The notes beneath the pieces are model-generated. The model did no database searches and was not told where the DNA came from. It saw only the letters and a list, made by a program, of their open reading frames with translations. Shown here in pieces: positions 16,574 to 25,137 of a DNA stretch of 58,552 bases. The position numbers and the translations under genes are program-made. Source of the stretch: DASQPE01 sp964519805 (GTDB lineage: Bacteria > Gemmatimonadota > Gemmatimonadetes > Gemmatimonadales > GWC2-71-9). The stretch is taken from the NCBI GenBank assembly GCA_964519805.1, contig CAZFKN010000006.1, positions 1 to 58,552 on the forward strand, written 5' to 3'. The stretch's first letter is position 1, and each line of letters starts with the position of its first letter.

Positions 16574-17538
16574 AAGCGATTCGCATCCATGGCCACGGTG
16601 GTCCGGAGGCGCTCCGCTACGAAGAGGCCCCGACGCCCAAGCCCGGTGCCGGTCAGGCGCTCATCCGCATCGAGGCCATCGGCGTCAATTTCATCGACAT
16701 CTACCATCGCACCGGTCTCTACCCGGTTCAGTTCCCGTACACGCTCGGTCAGGAGGCCGCCGGCGTCGTGACCGGGCTGGGGCCCGACGTGTCGGGGATC
16801 GCCGTCGGGGATGCGGTCGCGTATACCGGTGTTCCGGGAGCCTACGCCGAGTTTGCCGTTGTGCCGGCCGACCGCCTGGTGCCGGTGCCCACGGGCGTGA
16901 GCGCGCGCCAGGCCGCCGCCGCGATTCTGCAGGGCGTCACGGCCCAATACCTGGCCACGTCGACGTATCCGCTTGCCGCCGGCCAGACCTGTCTCGTTCA
17001 TGCTGCCGCAGGCGGTGTCGGGCTGCTCTTGTGTCAGATCGCGAAGCGGCTCGGAGCGCGGGTGATCGGCACGGTTTCCAACGAAGCCAAGGCCGCTCTC
17101 GCACGCACCGCCGGTGCCGACGAGGTGATTTTATATACCCGGCAGGACTTCGAGGCAGAGGTCAGACGGATCACCCGGGGCACCGGCGTCCACGTGGTGT
17201 ACGATTCGGTCGGCAAGACGACATTCGACAAGAGCCTCGACTGCGTCGCTCGGCGGGGCATGCTGGTACTGTATGGCCAGTCGAGTGGGCCGGTTCCCCC
17301 GTTCGACCCCCAGATTCTGAACCGAAAGGGCTCACTCTTTCTCACCCGGCCAACGCTGGCTCACTACGTCGCAACGCGGGAAGAGCTGCTCGACCGGGCC
17401 GGCCAGGTGCTGGGCTGGGTGGCCGACGGCTCCCTGTCGGTCCGCATCGGGCGGGAATATCCCCTGGCCGACGCGGCGGAGGCGCAGCGGGCGCTGGCGG
17501 CACGAGAGACGACGGGGAAGGTCCTGTTGGTACCGTGA
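16570..17538 (+). CDS. qorA: NADPH:quinone oxidoreductase (zeta-crystallin type)
   Basis: This 322-residue medium-chain dehydrogenase lacks zinc ligands, as QOR enzymes do. The N-terminus MKAIRIHGHGGPEALRYEE, the substrate segment GVNFIDIYHRTGLYP and the Rossmann motif AAAGGVGLLLCQIAKRLGA (near residue 146) are diagnostic. It reduces quinones with NADPH in one-electron steps. It is translated with the upstream DinB gene. Its stop is followed at once by a tandem GTGAACN array with a distant inverted copy. Confidence 0.93.
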   Translation: MKAIRIHGHGGPEALRYEEAPTPKPGAGQALIRIEAIGVNFIDIYHRTGLYPVQFPYTLGQEAAGVVTGLGPDVSGIAVGDAVAYTGVPGAYAEFAVVPADRLVPVPTGVSARQAAAAILQGVTAQYLATSTYPLAAGQTCLVHAAAGGVGLLLCQIAKRLGARVIGTVSNEAKAALARTAGADEVILYTRQDFEAEVRRITRGTGVHVVYDSVGKTTFDKSLDCVARRGMLVLYGQSSGPVPPFDPQILNRKGSLFLTRPTLAHYVATREELLDRAGQVLGWVADGSLSVRIGREYPLADAAEAQRALAARETTGKVLLVP

Positions 17539-17543
17539 AGGCG

Positions 17544-17629
17544 GTGAACAGTGAACCGTGAGCAGTGAACAAGGAGCGTCCTGTGCAGGCCGGAGGCCCC
17601 CGTTCACTGTTCACCGTTCACGGTTTACT
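17544..17629. repeat. Four heptamers facing four inverted heptamers
   Basis: GTGAACA, GTGAACC, GTGAGCA and GTGAACA (17544-17571) are followed 30 bases later by GTTCACT, GTTCACC, GTTCACG and GTTTACT (17602-17629), the reverse complement series. The RNA could fold into a stem of about 28 bp with a few mismatches around a GC-rich loop. It separates qorA from the DUF1015 gene and may terminate or insulate transcription. Confidence 0.85.
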
Positions 17630-17637
17630 GTTGTGGA

Positions 17638-18873
17638 ATGCGACTCAAGGCTTTCCGCGCGTTGCGTCCCCGGGCGGAGCTGGCCGGCCGGGTGGCAGCG
17701 GTGCCCTACGACGTCGTGAGCCGCGCCGAGGCAGCTGCACTGGCCGAGGGGAATCCGGACAGCTTCCTGCACGTCGGGCGCTCCGACATCGACCTGCCGG
17801 CAGACACCGACCCGTACGATCCCCGCATCTACGCGGCCGCCAAGACGGCGCTCGACCGACTCATCGCCGGCGGCACGCTCGTGCGCGATGCGGAGCCGGC
17901 GCTATTCCTGTACCGTCAGATCATGGAGGGCCGGGCCCAGACCGGGGTGGTCGCCTGCGTGCACGTGGATGACTACGAATGCGACATCATCCGCAAGCAC
18001 GAAAAGACCCGGAAGGACAAGGAGGACGACCGCACCCGCCACGTGCTGACGCTCAACGCGCACGCGGAGCCGGTGTTCCTCACCTATCGGTCGAAGCCAG
18101 AGCTGGACCGGCTGTCCGCCGCCGCCGCGGCGAGCCCGGCGCTGTACGACTTCACCGCGGCCGACGGCGTGCGCCACATGGTCTGGCGCCTGTCCGAGGT
18201 GAAGCCGTGGATCGACGCGTTCGCGCGCGTGCCGCTGGCGTACGTGGCCGATGGGCACCACCGTTCGGCGAGCGCCTGGCGCGCGGGGCGGGAGCGGCGC
18301 GCGGGGAATCCCCGGCACAGCGGAGACGAGGAGTACAACTGGTTCCTCGCGGTGCTGTTCCCGTCGAGCGAGCTTCGGATCTTGCCCTACAATCGGCTGG
18401 TGAAGGACCTGAACGGTCTCTCGCCGGCCCGGTTTCGCGCGCGGCTCGCCGAAGTGGGTCGGCTCGAGACCGCGACGGATCCTACACCGCCGGCCCCCGG
18501 GAGCTTTGGCTTCTTCTTCGACGGACGCTGGGAGCGGCTCACGCTCGATCCGCGCTCGCTCGATCGCGGTGATCCGATCGGCTCGCTCGACGTGAGCCTG
18601 CTGCATGACCGGATCCTTGGCCCGATCCTCGGCGTCGGCGACCCGCGCACCGACAAGCGGCTCGACTTCGTCGGTGGGATCCGCGGTCCCGGTGAGCTGG
18701 AGCGCCGAGTGCGGTCGGGCGAGGTGGCGCTCGCGATTTCGATGTATCCGACGACCCTCGAGCAGCTGCTCGCCGTAGCTGACGCGGGAGAGATCATGCC
18801 GCCCAAGAGCACGTGGTTTGAGCCGAAGCTCCGGAGCGGACTCTTCGTTCACGAGCTGGATCCGGTGACATGA
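17638..18873 (+). CDS. DUF1015 family protein, serine-pathway associated
   Basis: This 411-residue protein belongs to DUF1015: it opens with KAFRALRP and has VAAVPYDVVSRAEA, the charged IIRKHEKTRKDKEDDRTRH segment, and VADGHHRSASAW. The last motif resembles the DGHHR-type motif of ParB/sulfiredoxin-like folds, some of which bind ATP and phosphorylate serine. It is first in an operon with serA (ATGA overlap) and serC. No serB phosphatase lies nearby. A role in handling phosphoserine or serine is therefore plausible but unproven. Confidence 0.88.
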   Translation: MRLKAFRALRPRAELAGRVAAVPYDVVSRAEAAALAEGNPDSFLHVGRSDIDLPADTDPYDPRIYAAAKTALDRLIAGGTLVRDAEPALFLYRQIMEGRAQTGVVACVHVDDYECDIIRKHEKTRKDKEDDRTRHVLTLNAHAEPVFLTYRSKPELDRLSAAAAASPALYDFTAADGVRHMVWRLSEVKPWIDAFARVPLAYVADGHHRSASAWRAGRERRAGNPRHSGDEEYNWFLAVLFPSSELRILPYNRLVKDLNGLSPARFRARLAEVGRLETATDPTPPAPGSFGFFFDGRWERLTLDPRSLDRGDPIGSLDVSLLHDRILGPILGVGDPRTDKRLDFVGGIRGPGELERRVRSGEVALAISMYPTTLEQLLAVADAGEIMPPKSTWFEPKLRSGLFVHELDPVT

Positions 18874-20090
18874 AGGTCCTGATCGCGGACAAGTTCGAGA
18901 AAGTCGGCATCGACGGCCTCAAGGAGCTCGGCTGCACGGTCGTGTCCCAGCCGGACCTCACCGCGTCGACGTTGGCGGAAGCCCTCAAGACTCACGACCC
19001 CAACGTGCTCATCGTGCGGGGCACGAAGGTGACCGGTGAGGCGCTTCGCAGCGGCCCCAGCCTCGGCCTGGTGATTCGAGCGGGCGCCGGGATCGACACG
19101 ATCGACGTCACCGCCGCGTCCGACCGGGGCGTGTTCGTCTCCAACTGCCCCGGCAAGAACTCTTTCGCGGTCGCCGAGCTCGTCATGGGCCTCCTGCTTG
19201 CCTGCGACCGCCGCATCCCGGATCAGGTGGCCGACCTGCGGGCGGGCAAGTGGAACAAGAGCGAGTACGCCAGGGCCCGGGGACTGCACGGCCGGACGAT
19301 GGGGATCGTCGGGCTCGGGCAGATCGGGCGGGAGATCGCGCTGCGGGCCGCCGCCTTCGGGATGCACGTGGCCGCGTGGTCCCGCAATCTCACCGTGGCC
19401 GACGCCGAGCGGCTCGGCATCCGCTATTGCCAGACCCCGCTGGAAGTGGCGCGGGTGAGCGACGTGGTCTCGATCAACGTCGCCGCCAACGCAGACACCC
19501 GGAATCTGGTGAACGAGGAATTCCTGGCGGCGATGCGGCCCGGGGCGTATCTCATCAATACCTCGCGCGGCACGGTGGTGGACGAGGCGGCGCTGCTGGA
19601 GGCGGTGAAGACTCGCGGAATCCGGGCGGCGCTCGACGTCTTCCACAACGAGCCGACCGAAGGCAAGGGGACGTTCGACAGCGCCGTGGCGAAGATGCCC
19701 GGCGTCTATGGCACGCACCACGTGGGTGCATCAACCGACCAGGCGCAGGTGGCGATCGCCCACGAGGTCATCCGTATCATCCGGGAGTTCATGGAGGTCG
19801 GGACCGTCCCGAACTGTGTGAACCGGCTGGCGCGAAGCTCGGCCTCGCACATCCTGGCCGTCCGGCATCGGAACCGGCCTGGAGTGCTGGCGGACGTGTT
19901 CCGCGTGCTCGCCGATCGGGCGATCAACGTCGAGGAAGTCGAGAACATCATCTACCACGGAGCCCACGCCACGCTCGCCCGGATCCACCTCGACGGCAAG
20001 CCCGACGTAGCGGCTTTGGAGGCCATCCGGAAGGGCAACGAGCACATCATCAGCGTCGAGCTCACCGCGATCGACGGGAGAGGCCGGTAA
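18870..20090 (+). CDS. serA: D-3-phosphoglycerate dehydrogenase
   Basis: This 406-residue enzyme oxidises 3-phosphoglycerate with NAD, the first step of serine synthesis. The Rossmann motif GLGQIGRE lies near residue 150, the NAD-binding NTSRGTVVDE and the catalytic His in THHVGAST are present, and an ACT domain (ILAVRHRNRPGVLADVFRVL, from about residue 328) should give feedback control by serine. The length matches the short SerA type with ACT but no ASB domain. It overlaps DUF1015 by four bases and serC by one (TAATG). Confidence 0.96.
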   Translation: MKVLIADKFEKVGIDGLKELGCTVVSQPDLTASTLAEALKTHDPNVLIVRGTKVTGEALRSGPSLGLVIRAGAGIDTIDVTAASDRGVFVSNCPGKNSFAVAELVMGLLLACDRRIPDQVADLRAGKWNKSEYARARGLHGRTMGIVGLGQIGREIALRAAAFGMHVAAWSRNLTVADAERLGIRYCQTPLEVARVSDVVSINVAANADTRNLVNEEFLAAMRPGAYLINTSRGTVVDEAALLEAVKTRGIRAALDVFHNEPTEGKGTFDSAVAKMPGVYGTHHVGASTDQAQVAIAHEVIRIIREFMEVGTVPNCVNRLARSSASHILAVRHRNRPGVLADVFRVLADRAINVEEVENIIYHGAHATLARIHLDGKPDVAALEAIRKGNEHIISVELTAIDGRGR

Positions 20091-21193
20091 TGTCGGACCG
20101 CATTTACAACTTCAGCGCCGGGCCGGCGATCCTGCCGGAGCCGGTGCTCAAAGAGGCGCAGCAGGACCTCTGGAATATCGCCGGCAGCGGGATCGGCATT
20201 CTGGAGCACAGCCACCGGGGCAAGGTGTTTGAAAAGGTGATCGCCGAGGCGGAGCATGACTGCCGGGCGCTCGCCGGCATCCCGGACGGCTATCGGATCC
20301 TCTTCCTTCAGGGGGGCGCGTCGCTCCAGTTCGCGATGGTGCCGATGAATCTGCTCCCGAAGGGAGGCACGGCCGACTACCTGGTAACCGGCGTCTGGTC
20401 GCAGAAGGCTGTCAAGGAAGCGAAGCTGTTCGGCCGGGTGCACGAGGCGGCGTCGAGCGGTGACCGGAACTTCGCCTACATCCCGGCCCCGGGGGCCATT
20501 CGCTACTCCGACAGGCCGGCCTACGTGCACCTGACGACCAACAACACGATCTATGGCACGCAATGGAAGGCGGAGCCCTCCGTGCCCCAGGGCGTCCCCC
20601 TCGTCGCCGACACGTCCAGCGACATGTTCAGCCGGCCGATCGATGTGTCCCGCTATGGGTTGGTCTACGCCGGAGCCCAGAAGAACCTCGGTCCCGCGGG
20701 CGTGGTGCTGGCGATCATACGGGATGATCTGATCGAGGTCGGTCCGAAGGATCTGCCGATCATGCTGCAGTACCGCACGCACGCGGGTGAGCGGTCGTTG
20801 TACAACACGCCCTCCACTTTCGGGATCTACATGATCGGGCGGGTGTTCAAGTGGATCCGCGAGCTTGGCGGTCTGCCGGCCATGGCGGAGCACAACGCGG
20901 ATAAGGCCAAGGTCCTGTACGATTTCCTGGACCAGAGCGACTTCTTCCATGGCACGGCGGACGCGGACAGCCGGTCGTTGATGAACGTCTGCTTCCGGGC
21001 TCCCACCGAGGACCTCGAGGCGAAATTCGTGAGCGAGGCCACCAAACGGGGTCTCGACGGGCTCAAGGGGCACCGCTCAGCCGGCGGTATGCGGGCCAGC
21101 ATCTACAACGCCTTCCCCAAGTCCGGTGTGTCGGCGCTGGTCAACTTCATGAGGGAGTTCGAGAAAGCCAACCGGACCGCAGTTACCGCGTAG
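20090..21193 (+). CDS. serC: Phosphoserine aminotransferase
   Basis: This 367-residue class V PLP aminotransferase converts phosphohydroxypyruvate to phosphoserine. It starts YNFSAGPAILPEPVL and carries the PLP lysine in YAGAQKNLGPAG, with HTTNNTIYGTQ-like (LTTNNTIYGTQW) and MLQYRTHAGERSLYNTPSTF regions typical of SerC. It can also act in pyridoxal phosphate synthesis. ATG 20090 shares one base with the serA stop. Confidence 0.96.
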   Translation: MSDRIYNFSAGPAILPEPVLKEAQQDLWNIAGSGIGILEHSHRGKVFEKVIAEAEHDCRALAGIPDGYRILFLQGGASLQFAMVPMNLLPKGGTADYLVTGVWSQKAVKEAKLFGRVHEAASSGDRNFAYIPAPGAIRYSDRPAYVHLTTNNTIYGTQWKAEPSVPQGVPLVADTSSDMFSRPIDVSRYGLVYAGAQKNLGPAGVVLAIIRDDLIEVGPKDLPIMLQYRTHAGERSLYNTPSTFGIYMIGRVFKWIRELGGLPAMAEHNADKAKVLYDFLDQSDFFHGTADADSRSLMNVCFRAPTEDLEAKFVSEATKRGLDGLKGHRSAGGMRASIYNAFPKSGVSALVNFMREFEKANRTAVTA

Positions 21194-21216
21194 ACCGGGG
21201 CTTGTGACCTCTCCTC

Positions 21217-21245
21217 TTGCGGGTCCCCGCCGCGAGGCGTAATAC
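21217..21245 (+). promoter_or_regulatory. Possible promoter of the egt operon
   Basis: TTGCGG (21217-21222) and TAATAC (21240-21245) are 17 bases apart; TACACT (21243-21248) is an alternative -10. The 5' untranslated region would be about 150 bases. Confidence 0.35.
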
Positions 21246-21259
21246 ACTCTAAGTGCCAG

Positions 21260-21289
21260 CCGGCCGGGCTCGCTGGGGCGCCCGGCCGG
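21260..21289 (+). promoter_or_regulatory. GC-rich hairpin in the egtB 5' leader
   Basis: CCGGCCGGGC (21260-21269) and GCCCGGCCGG (21280-21289) form a perfect 10-bp stem with a 10-base loop. It lies 110 bases before egtB and has no T-run. It resembles no riboswitch I can name. Confidence 0.5.
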
Positions 21290-21403
21290 GGAACCTCCTG
21301 TGCCCAGCTTTCGTTACTGCCCTGTCCCCGACTGTTGTCGGCGGGTGCGAGACCAACCTCCAAGCATACGGAACGCCCGAGTCGCCCCGGAGGGAAGGAG
21401 TCG

Positions 21404-22753
21404 ATGTCCACTACCCAGGCCCAAACAGCGACCCCGCCCGGGTTTGGGCGGCGGGATGACGCCCTTCGCGCCGCCCTCGCCGCCAGCCTCGCCGAGGCCA
21501 GCGCCCGCACGGTCCAGCTGGTGACCCCCCTGTCTCGCGACGATCTCCACCGCCAGCACGATGCCCTTATGAGCCCGGTCATCTGGGATCTGGGCCATAT
21601 CGCCGCGTTCGAGGAGCTGTGGCTCACGCGGAACCTCTCCGGCCACATCGAGTTCGCCGAGATGCCGGGGCTCTACAATCCGTTCGAGCACCCGCGCCGG
21701 GTGCGGGGGACGCTGCAGTTGCCCGGTCTCGATGAGGTGGGGGAGAGCATGGCGGCCATCCGGGCAACGGTCCTGGACCGGCTGGCGACCGCCGACCTTC
21801 ACTCCGGTCCGCCCCTGCTTCGCGAGGGTTACGTGTACCGCATGGTGCTTCAGCACGAGTACCAGCACGATGAGACCATCCTCCAGACCCTCCAGCTCAA
21901 GCAGGGGTCACCGTACGCGCCGCTGCAGCGGCGTCCTCTGCCAGTCTGCCGATCAGCCGGCGAGCCGGGCGCGATGGTCCGCTTCCCCGGCGGCGAGATA
22001 CCGATCGGCACGGACGACCGGTCCGCCGCCTACGACAACGAGCGGCCGCGGCACAAGGTGCATCTCCGCCCATTCTGGATCGACGTGACGCCTGTAACCA
22101 ACGGTCAGTATCTCGAGTTCATGGAGTCGGGAGGCTACCGGCGGCGCGAGCTGTGGACCGACGAAGGCTGGAGTTGGCTGACTGAAGCCGGCGTCGCCTC
22201 GCCTAAGCACTGGGTCGAGGACGGCCGCGGGTGGAGCACCCGCGGCATGGACCTCGCCGGGGCGCTCGACCCCGCGCGACCCGTCTGTCACGTGTGCTGG
22301 CACGAAGCCGTGGCCTACGCGCGCTTCGCCGGGAAGCGCCTCCCTACCGAAGCGGAGTGGGAGGCCGCCGCCTCGTGGGATCCCGCGACCGCGACGCAGC
22401 GTCTGCACCCGTGGGGCGACGACCCCTGGGCGCCGGAGCTGGCGAATCTGGATCAGCTGGCGTTCGCGACCGCGCCAGTCGGCGCTTATCCGCGGAACGT
22501 CTCACCCATCGGTTGCTACGGCATGATCGGAGACGTGTGGGAGTGGACCGCGAGCGACCTCGGCGGCTACCCCGGCTTCGAACCGTTCCCTTATCCAGAG
22601 TACTCCGAGGCCTTCTTCGGCCCGGAATACAAGGTGCTGCGGGGCGGCTCCTGGGCCACGCGTCCGGGTGCGGTCCGAAGCACGTTCCGCAACTGGGACT
22701 ACCCCATCCGCCGCCAGATCTTCAGCGGCTTTCGGTGCGCGCGCGATGCCTAA
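21404..22753 (+). CDS. egtB: Ergothioneine biosynthesis sulfoxide synthase EgtB
   Basis: This 449-residue non-haem iron enzyme joins gamma-glutamylcysteine (or cysteine) to hercynine. The N-terminal DinB-like domain supplies the iron ligands His65 (WDLGHIAAFEE) and His151/His155 in HEYQHDE; the C-terminal formylglycine-generating-enzyme-like domain includes WHEAVAYARFAGKRLPTEAEWE and VLRGGSWATRP. A strong ribosome-binding site (GGAGGGAAGGAG, 21389-21400) precedes ATG 21404. It heads egtB-egtD-egtA and overlaps egtD by eight bases. Confidence 0.95.
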   Translation: MSTTQAQTATPPGFGRRDDALRAALAASLAEASARTVQLVTPLSRDDLHRQHDALMSPVIWDLGHIAAFEELWLTRNLSGHIEFAEMPGLYNPFEHPRRVRGTLQLPGLDEVGESMAAIRATVLDRLATADLHSGPPLLREGYVYRMVLQHEYQHDETILQTLQLKQGSPYAPLQRRPLPVCRSAGEPGAMVRFPGGEIPIGTDDRSAAYDNERPRHKVHLRPFWIDVTPVTNGQYLEFMESGGYRRRELWTDEGWSWLTEAGVASPKHWVEDGRGWSTRGMDLAGALDPARPVCHVCWHEAVAYARFAGKRLPTEAEWEAAASWDPATATQRLHPWGDDPWAPELANLDQLAFATAPVGAYPRNVSPIGCYGMIGDVWEWTASDLGGYPGFEPFPYPEYSEAFFGPEYKVLRGGSWATRPGAVRSTFRNWDYPIRRQIFSGFRCARDA

Positions 22754-23708
22754 GACACTGACCGCCCGGGCAGCCCGGGTCGATCGGCGGATGGCGGCGG
22801 AAGTGGCAGCCGGCCTCGCCTCGCCTCAGAAGGAGCTACCGCCGAAGTATTTCTACGATCACCGCGGCTCGCTCCTGTTCGAGGCCATTACCCGGCTCCC
22901 GGAGTACTATCTCACCCGGGCCGAACGCGGGCTGCTCGAGAGCTGGATGCCTCGCCTCATTCCGACCCTGGGAGCCCGTACGCTGGTCGAGCTTGGCGCG
23001 GGGAGTGCGGAGAAGTCCCGCATCATCCTCCGGGCTATGCGCGCGGCCGGCACGCTAGAGCGGTATGTGCCCATCGACGTGAGTGCGGCCTTCCTCGACG
23101 AGACGGCCGACCGGCTCCGGCGGGAATATCCCGGCCTCGCCGTCACTCCAGCCGTAGCGGACATCGCCGAGGAGCTCAACCTCCCTCGCGATCTTGCAGG
23201 GCCGGCGCTCTTCGCGTTTCTCGGCAGCACCATCGGCAACTTCTATCCGCCCGCGGCGATCCGACTGCTGACGCGGGTCCGGGGCGCGATGCGGCCGACC
23301 GACCGTTTCCTCATGGGCGCCGACCTGCGGAAGGACGTCCACGTCATCGAGGCGGCATACAACGATTCGCAGGGGGTCACGGCCGAGTTCAACCGGAACA
23401 TGCTGCGGGTGCTCAACCACGAGCTCGGCGCCGACTTCGACCCGGAGGCCTTCCAGCACCGTGCGTTCTATGAAGCGGAAGCCCATCGGATCGAAATGCA
23501 TTTGGTAGCGACTCGCGCGCAGGTGGTGGACATCCCCGGGATCGGCGTCGTGCGCTTCGCGGCGGGCGAGTCCATCCGCACCGAGATCAGCTGCAAGTAC
23601 GACGTCCACAGCCTCGCCGCGCTCTTCGCGGCTGGCGGGCTGAGGCTCGAGTCCTGGCGGGCCGATCCGGGCAACCGCTTCGCGCTGGTCGTGGGGGCCC
23701 CGGCGTGA
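22746..23708 (+). CDS. egtD: L-histidine N-alpha-methyltransferase EgtD
   Basis: This 320-residue SAM enzyme trimethylates histidine to hercynine. Diagnostic segments are PPKYFYDHRGSLLFEAITRLPEYYLTR-like text, TLVELGAGSAEKSRIIL for SAM binding, FLGSTIGNF, and DVHVIEAAYNDSQGVTAEFNRNML. The C-terminal IRTEISCKY segment forms part of the histidine pocket in the family. The start at 22746 overlaps the last eight bases of egtB and there is a four-base overlap with egtA, so the three are translated together. Confidence 0.95.
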   Translation: MPKTLTARAARVDRRMAAEVAAGLASPQKELPPKYFYDHRGSLLFEAITRLPEYYLTRAERGLLESWMPRLIPTLGARTLVELGAGSAEKSRIILRAMRAAGTLERYVPIDVSAAFLDETADRLRREYPGLAVTPAVADIAEELNLPRDLAGPALFAFLGSTIGNFYPPAAIRLLTRVRGAMRPTDRFLMGADLRKDVHVIEAAYNDSQGVTAEFNRNMLRVLNHELGADFDPEAFQHRAFYEAEAHRIEMHLVATRAQVVDIPGIGVVRFAAGESIRTEISCKYDVHSLAALFAAGGLRLESWRADPGNRFALVVGAPA

Positions 23709-24994
23709 GTGGGGCCGGCGGGATGAGCGGCGGCGGGGCGACCCGGCTTACGCGGGCCGCGCTGGCGGCCCACCTGGCCGAACGGGTGTTCGCGCCCCCG
23801 GCCGTGGCGACGCTCACGCCTCGCCGGATCGGCGCAGAGGTCGAGCTGCTCGCACTCGACGCTCAGACCGGGCGTCCCTGCCCGGTGTCGGGAGACGGCG
23901 TACCCGCGTCACTTCCCTTCCTCCGACGCTTCGCCGCCCGGCAGGGATGGAACGAGGAGCGCACGGCCAAAGGAGCAGTGTCGTTCACGGTGCGCGGTGG
24001 TGGGGTCGTGAGCTTCGAGCCTGGCGGGCAGATCGAGTACGCTTGCCCGCCGAGTCGCTCGCTCACGGGACAGGTGAATCGGCTGCGGTCCGTGGTCCTG
24101 CCCCTTCGCGCCGCGGCGGAGGCCGAGGGGATCCTGCTGCTCACCGCGGGCATCGACCCGCAGAACCCGGTGGAGTGCGTCCCCCTCCAGCTCAAGTCGG
24201 AGCGGTATAGCCGGATGGCCGCGCACTTCGCGCGCATCGGCCCGTCCGGCGCCCGGATGATGCGGCAGACGGCTGCGTTTCAGATCAGCATCGACTTCGA
24301 CGACGAACCCTGGTTGCGCTGGCGATTGCTCAACGCCTTGAGCCCGTTCGTCACGGCCATCTTTGCGAGCTCGGCCTGGTATGCTGGGCGGGACACCGGC
24401 CACAAGAGCTTCCGCGCTCATTGCTGGCGCCGGCTCGACCCGGAGCGCACCGGCCTGCCGTACGACGAGCACCGGCCCGTCGACGCGTATCTGGAGTTTG
24501 CCCTCGCCGCACCGGCGATTCTCTATCCGACCGTCGACGCGCGCTGCCGGTCGTTCGGCGAGTGGCTCACCCGCTCGAATCCAACCATCGAGGAATGGGA
24601 GGCGCATCTCGGCACCCTCTTCCCGGAGGTCAGGCCGCGCGGGCACCTGGAGCTGCGCTCGGCCGACGCGGTGGACCCGGCGTGGTATCCGGCACCGCTC
24701 GCACTGGTCGCAGGCCTGGCATACGAGCCCCACGCCCTTTGTGCTGCGCTCGAGCTGTTGCCGGCGCCCGACCTCGGCTTGCTGGAGCGGGCGGGTCGGC
24801 TGGGGCTGGATGATCCCTTGATCGGGCCAATGGCGAAGGACCTGTTCGAGCTTGCCCTCGACGGTTGCGCGGCACTCGGTCCCCGGTTCCTGCATCCGCT
24901 GCACCTGGAGGAAGCGCGGGCGTACTTCGAGCACTACACCCGGCTGGGCCGATCGCCGGCGGCGGATCCCGCACGCTGCGCGGTCGCGGCCTGA
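23705..24994 (+). CDS. egtA: Glutamate-cysteine ligase EgtA
   Basis: This 429-residue GCS2-type ligase should make gamma-glutamylcysteine, the sulfur donor for the EgtB reaction in mycobacterial-type ergothioneine synthesis. Landmarks are RIGAEVELLALD, VSFEPGGQIEYACPPSRSL, and the central MMRQTAAFQISIDFDD. GTG 23705 overlaps the egtD stop (GTGA). Neither egtC (the amidohydrolase) nor egtE (the lyase) follows, so these would have to be elsewhere or replaced. A hairpin at 25043-25067 ends the operon. Confidence 0.92.
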   Translation: MSGAGGMSGGGATRLTRAALAAHLAERVFAPPAVATLTPRRIGAEVELLALDAQTGRPCPVSGDGVPASLPFLRRFAARQGWNEERTAKGAVSFTVRGGGVVSFEPGGQIEYACPPSRSLTGQVNRLRSVVLPLRAAAEAEGILLLTAGIDPQNPVECVPLQLKSERYSRMAAHFARIGPSGARMMRQTAAFQISIDFDDEPWLRWRLLNALSPFVTAIFASSAWYAGRDTGHKSFRAHCWRRLDPERTGLPYDEHRPVDAYLEFALAAPAILYPTVDARCRSFGEWLTRSNPTIEEWEAHLGTLFPEVRPRGHLELRSADAVDPAWYPAPLALVAGLAYEPHALCAALELLPAPDLGLLERAGRLGLDDPLIGPMAKDLFELALDGCAALGPRFLHPLHLEEARAYFEHYTRLGRSPAADPARCAVAA

Positions 24995-25042
24995 GGCTGG
25001 CCCAGCAGCTCCGACCCAACTGCACGTTTCTGCACCGGTCTC

Positions 25043-25067
25043 TCCGGGAGGATTAACACCTCCCGGA
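25043..25067 (+). terminator. Hairpin downstream of egtA
   Basis: TCCGGGAGG and CCTCCCGGA form a perfect 9-bp stem with loop ATTAACA. It is followed by CGCCCCCGTCCG, so it lacks a U-tract and may act with Rho or protect the 3' end. Confidence 0.55.
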
Positions 25068-25137
25068 CGCCCCCGTCCGTTCGGCAGTTCGCTTAAATCC
25101 ACGAAAAGTTGCGACACCCCGAATGGAGGATAGGCCG

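Noticed and set aside
21246..21403. Riboswitch in the egtB leader, suggested by GGGGAACC beside a GC-rich stem
   Set aside because: The remaining conserved elements of the c-di-AMP and cobalamin classes are not present; only a simple hairpin can be supported.
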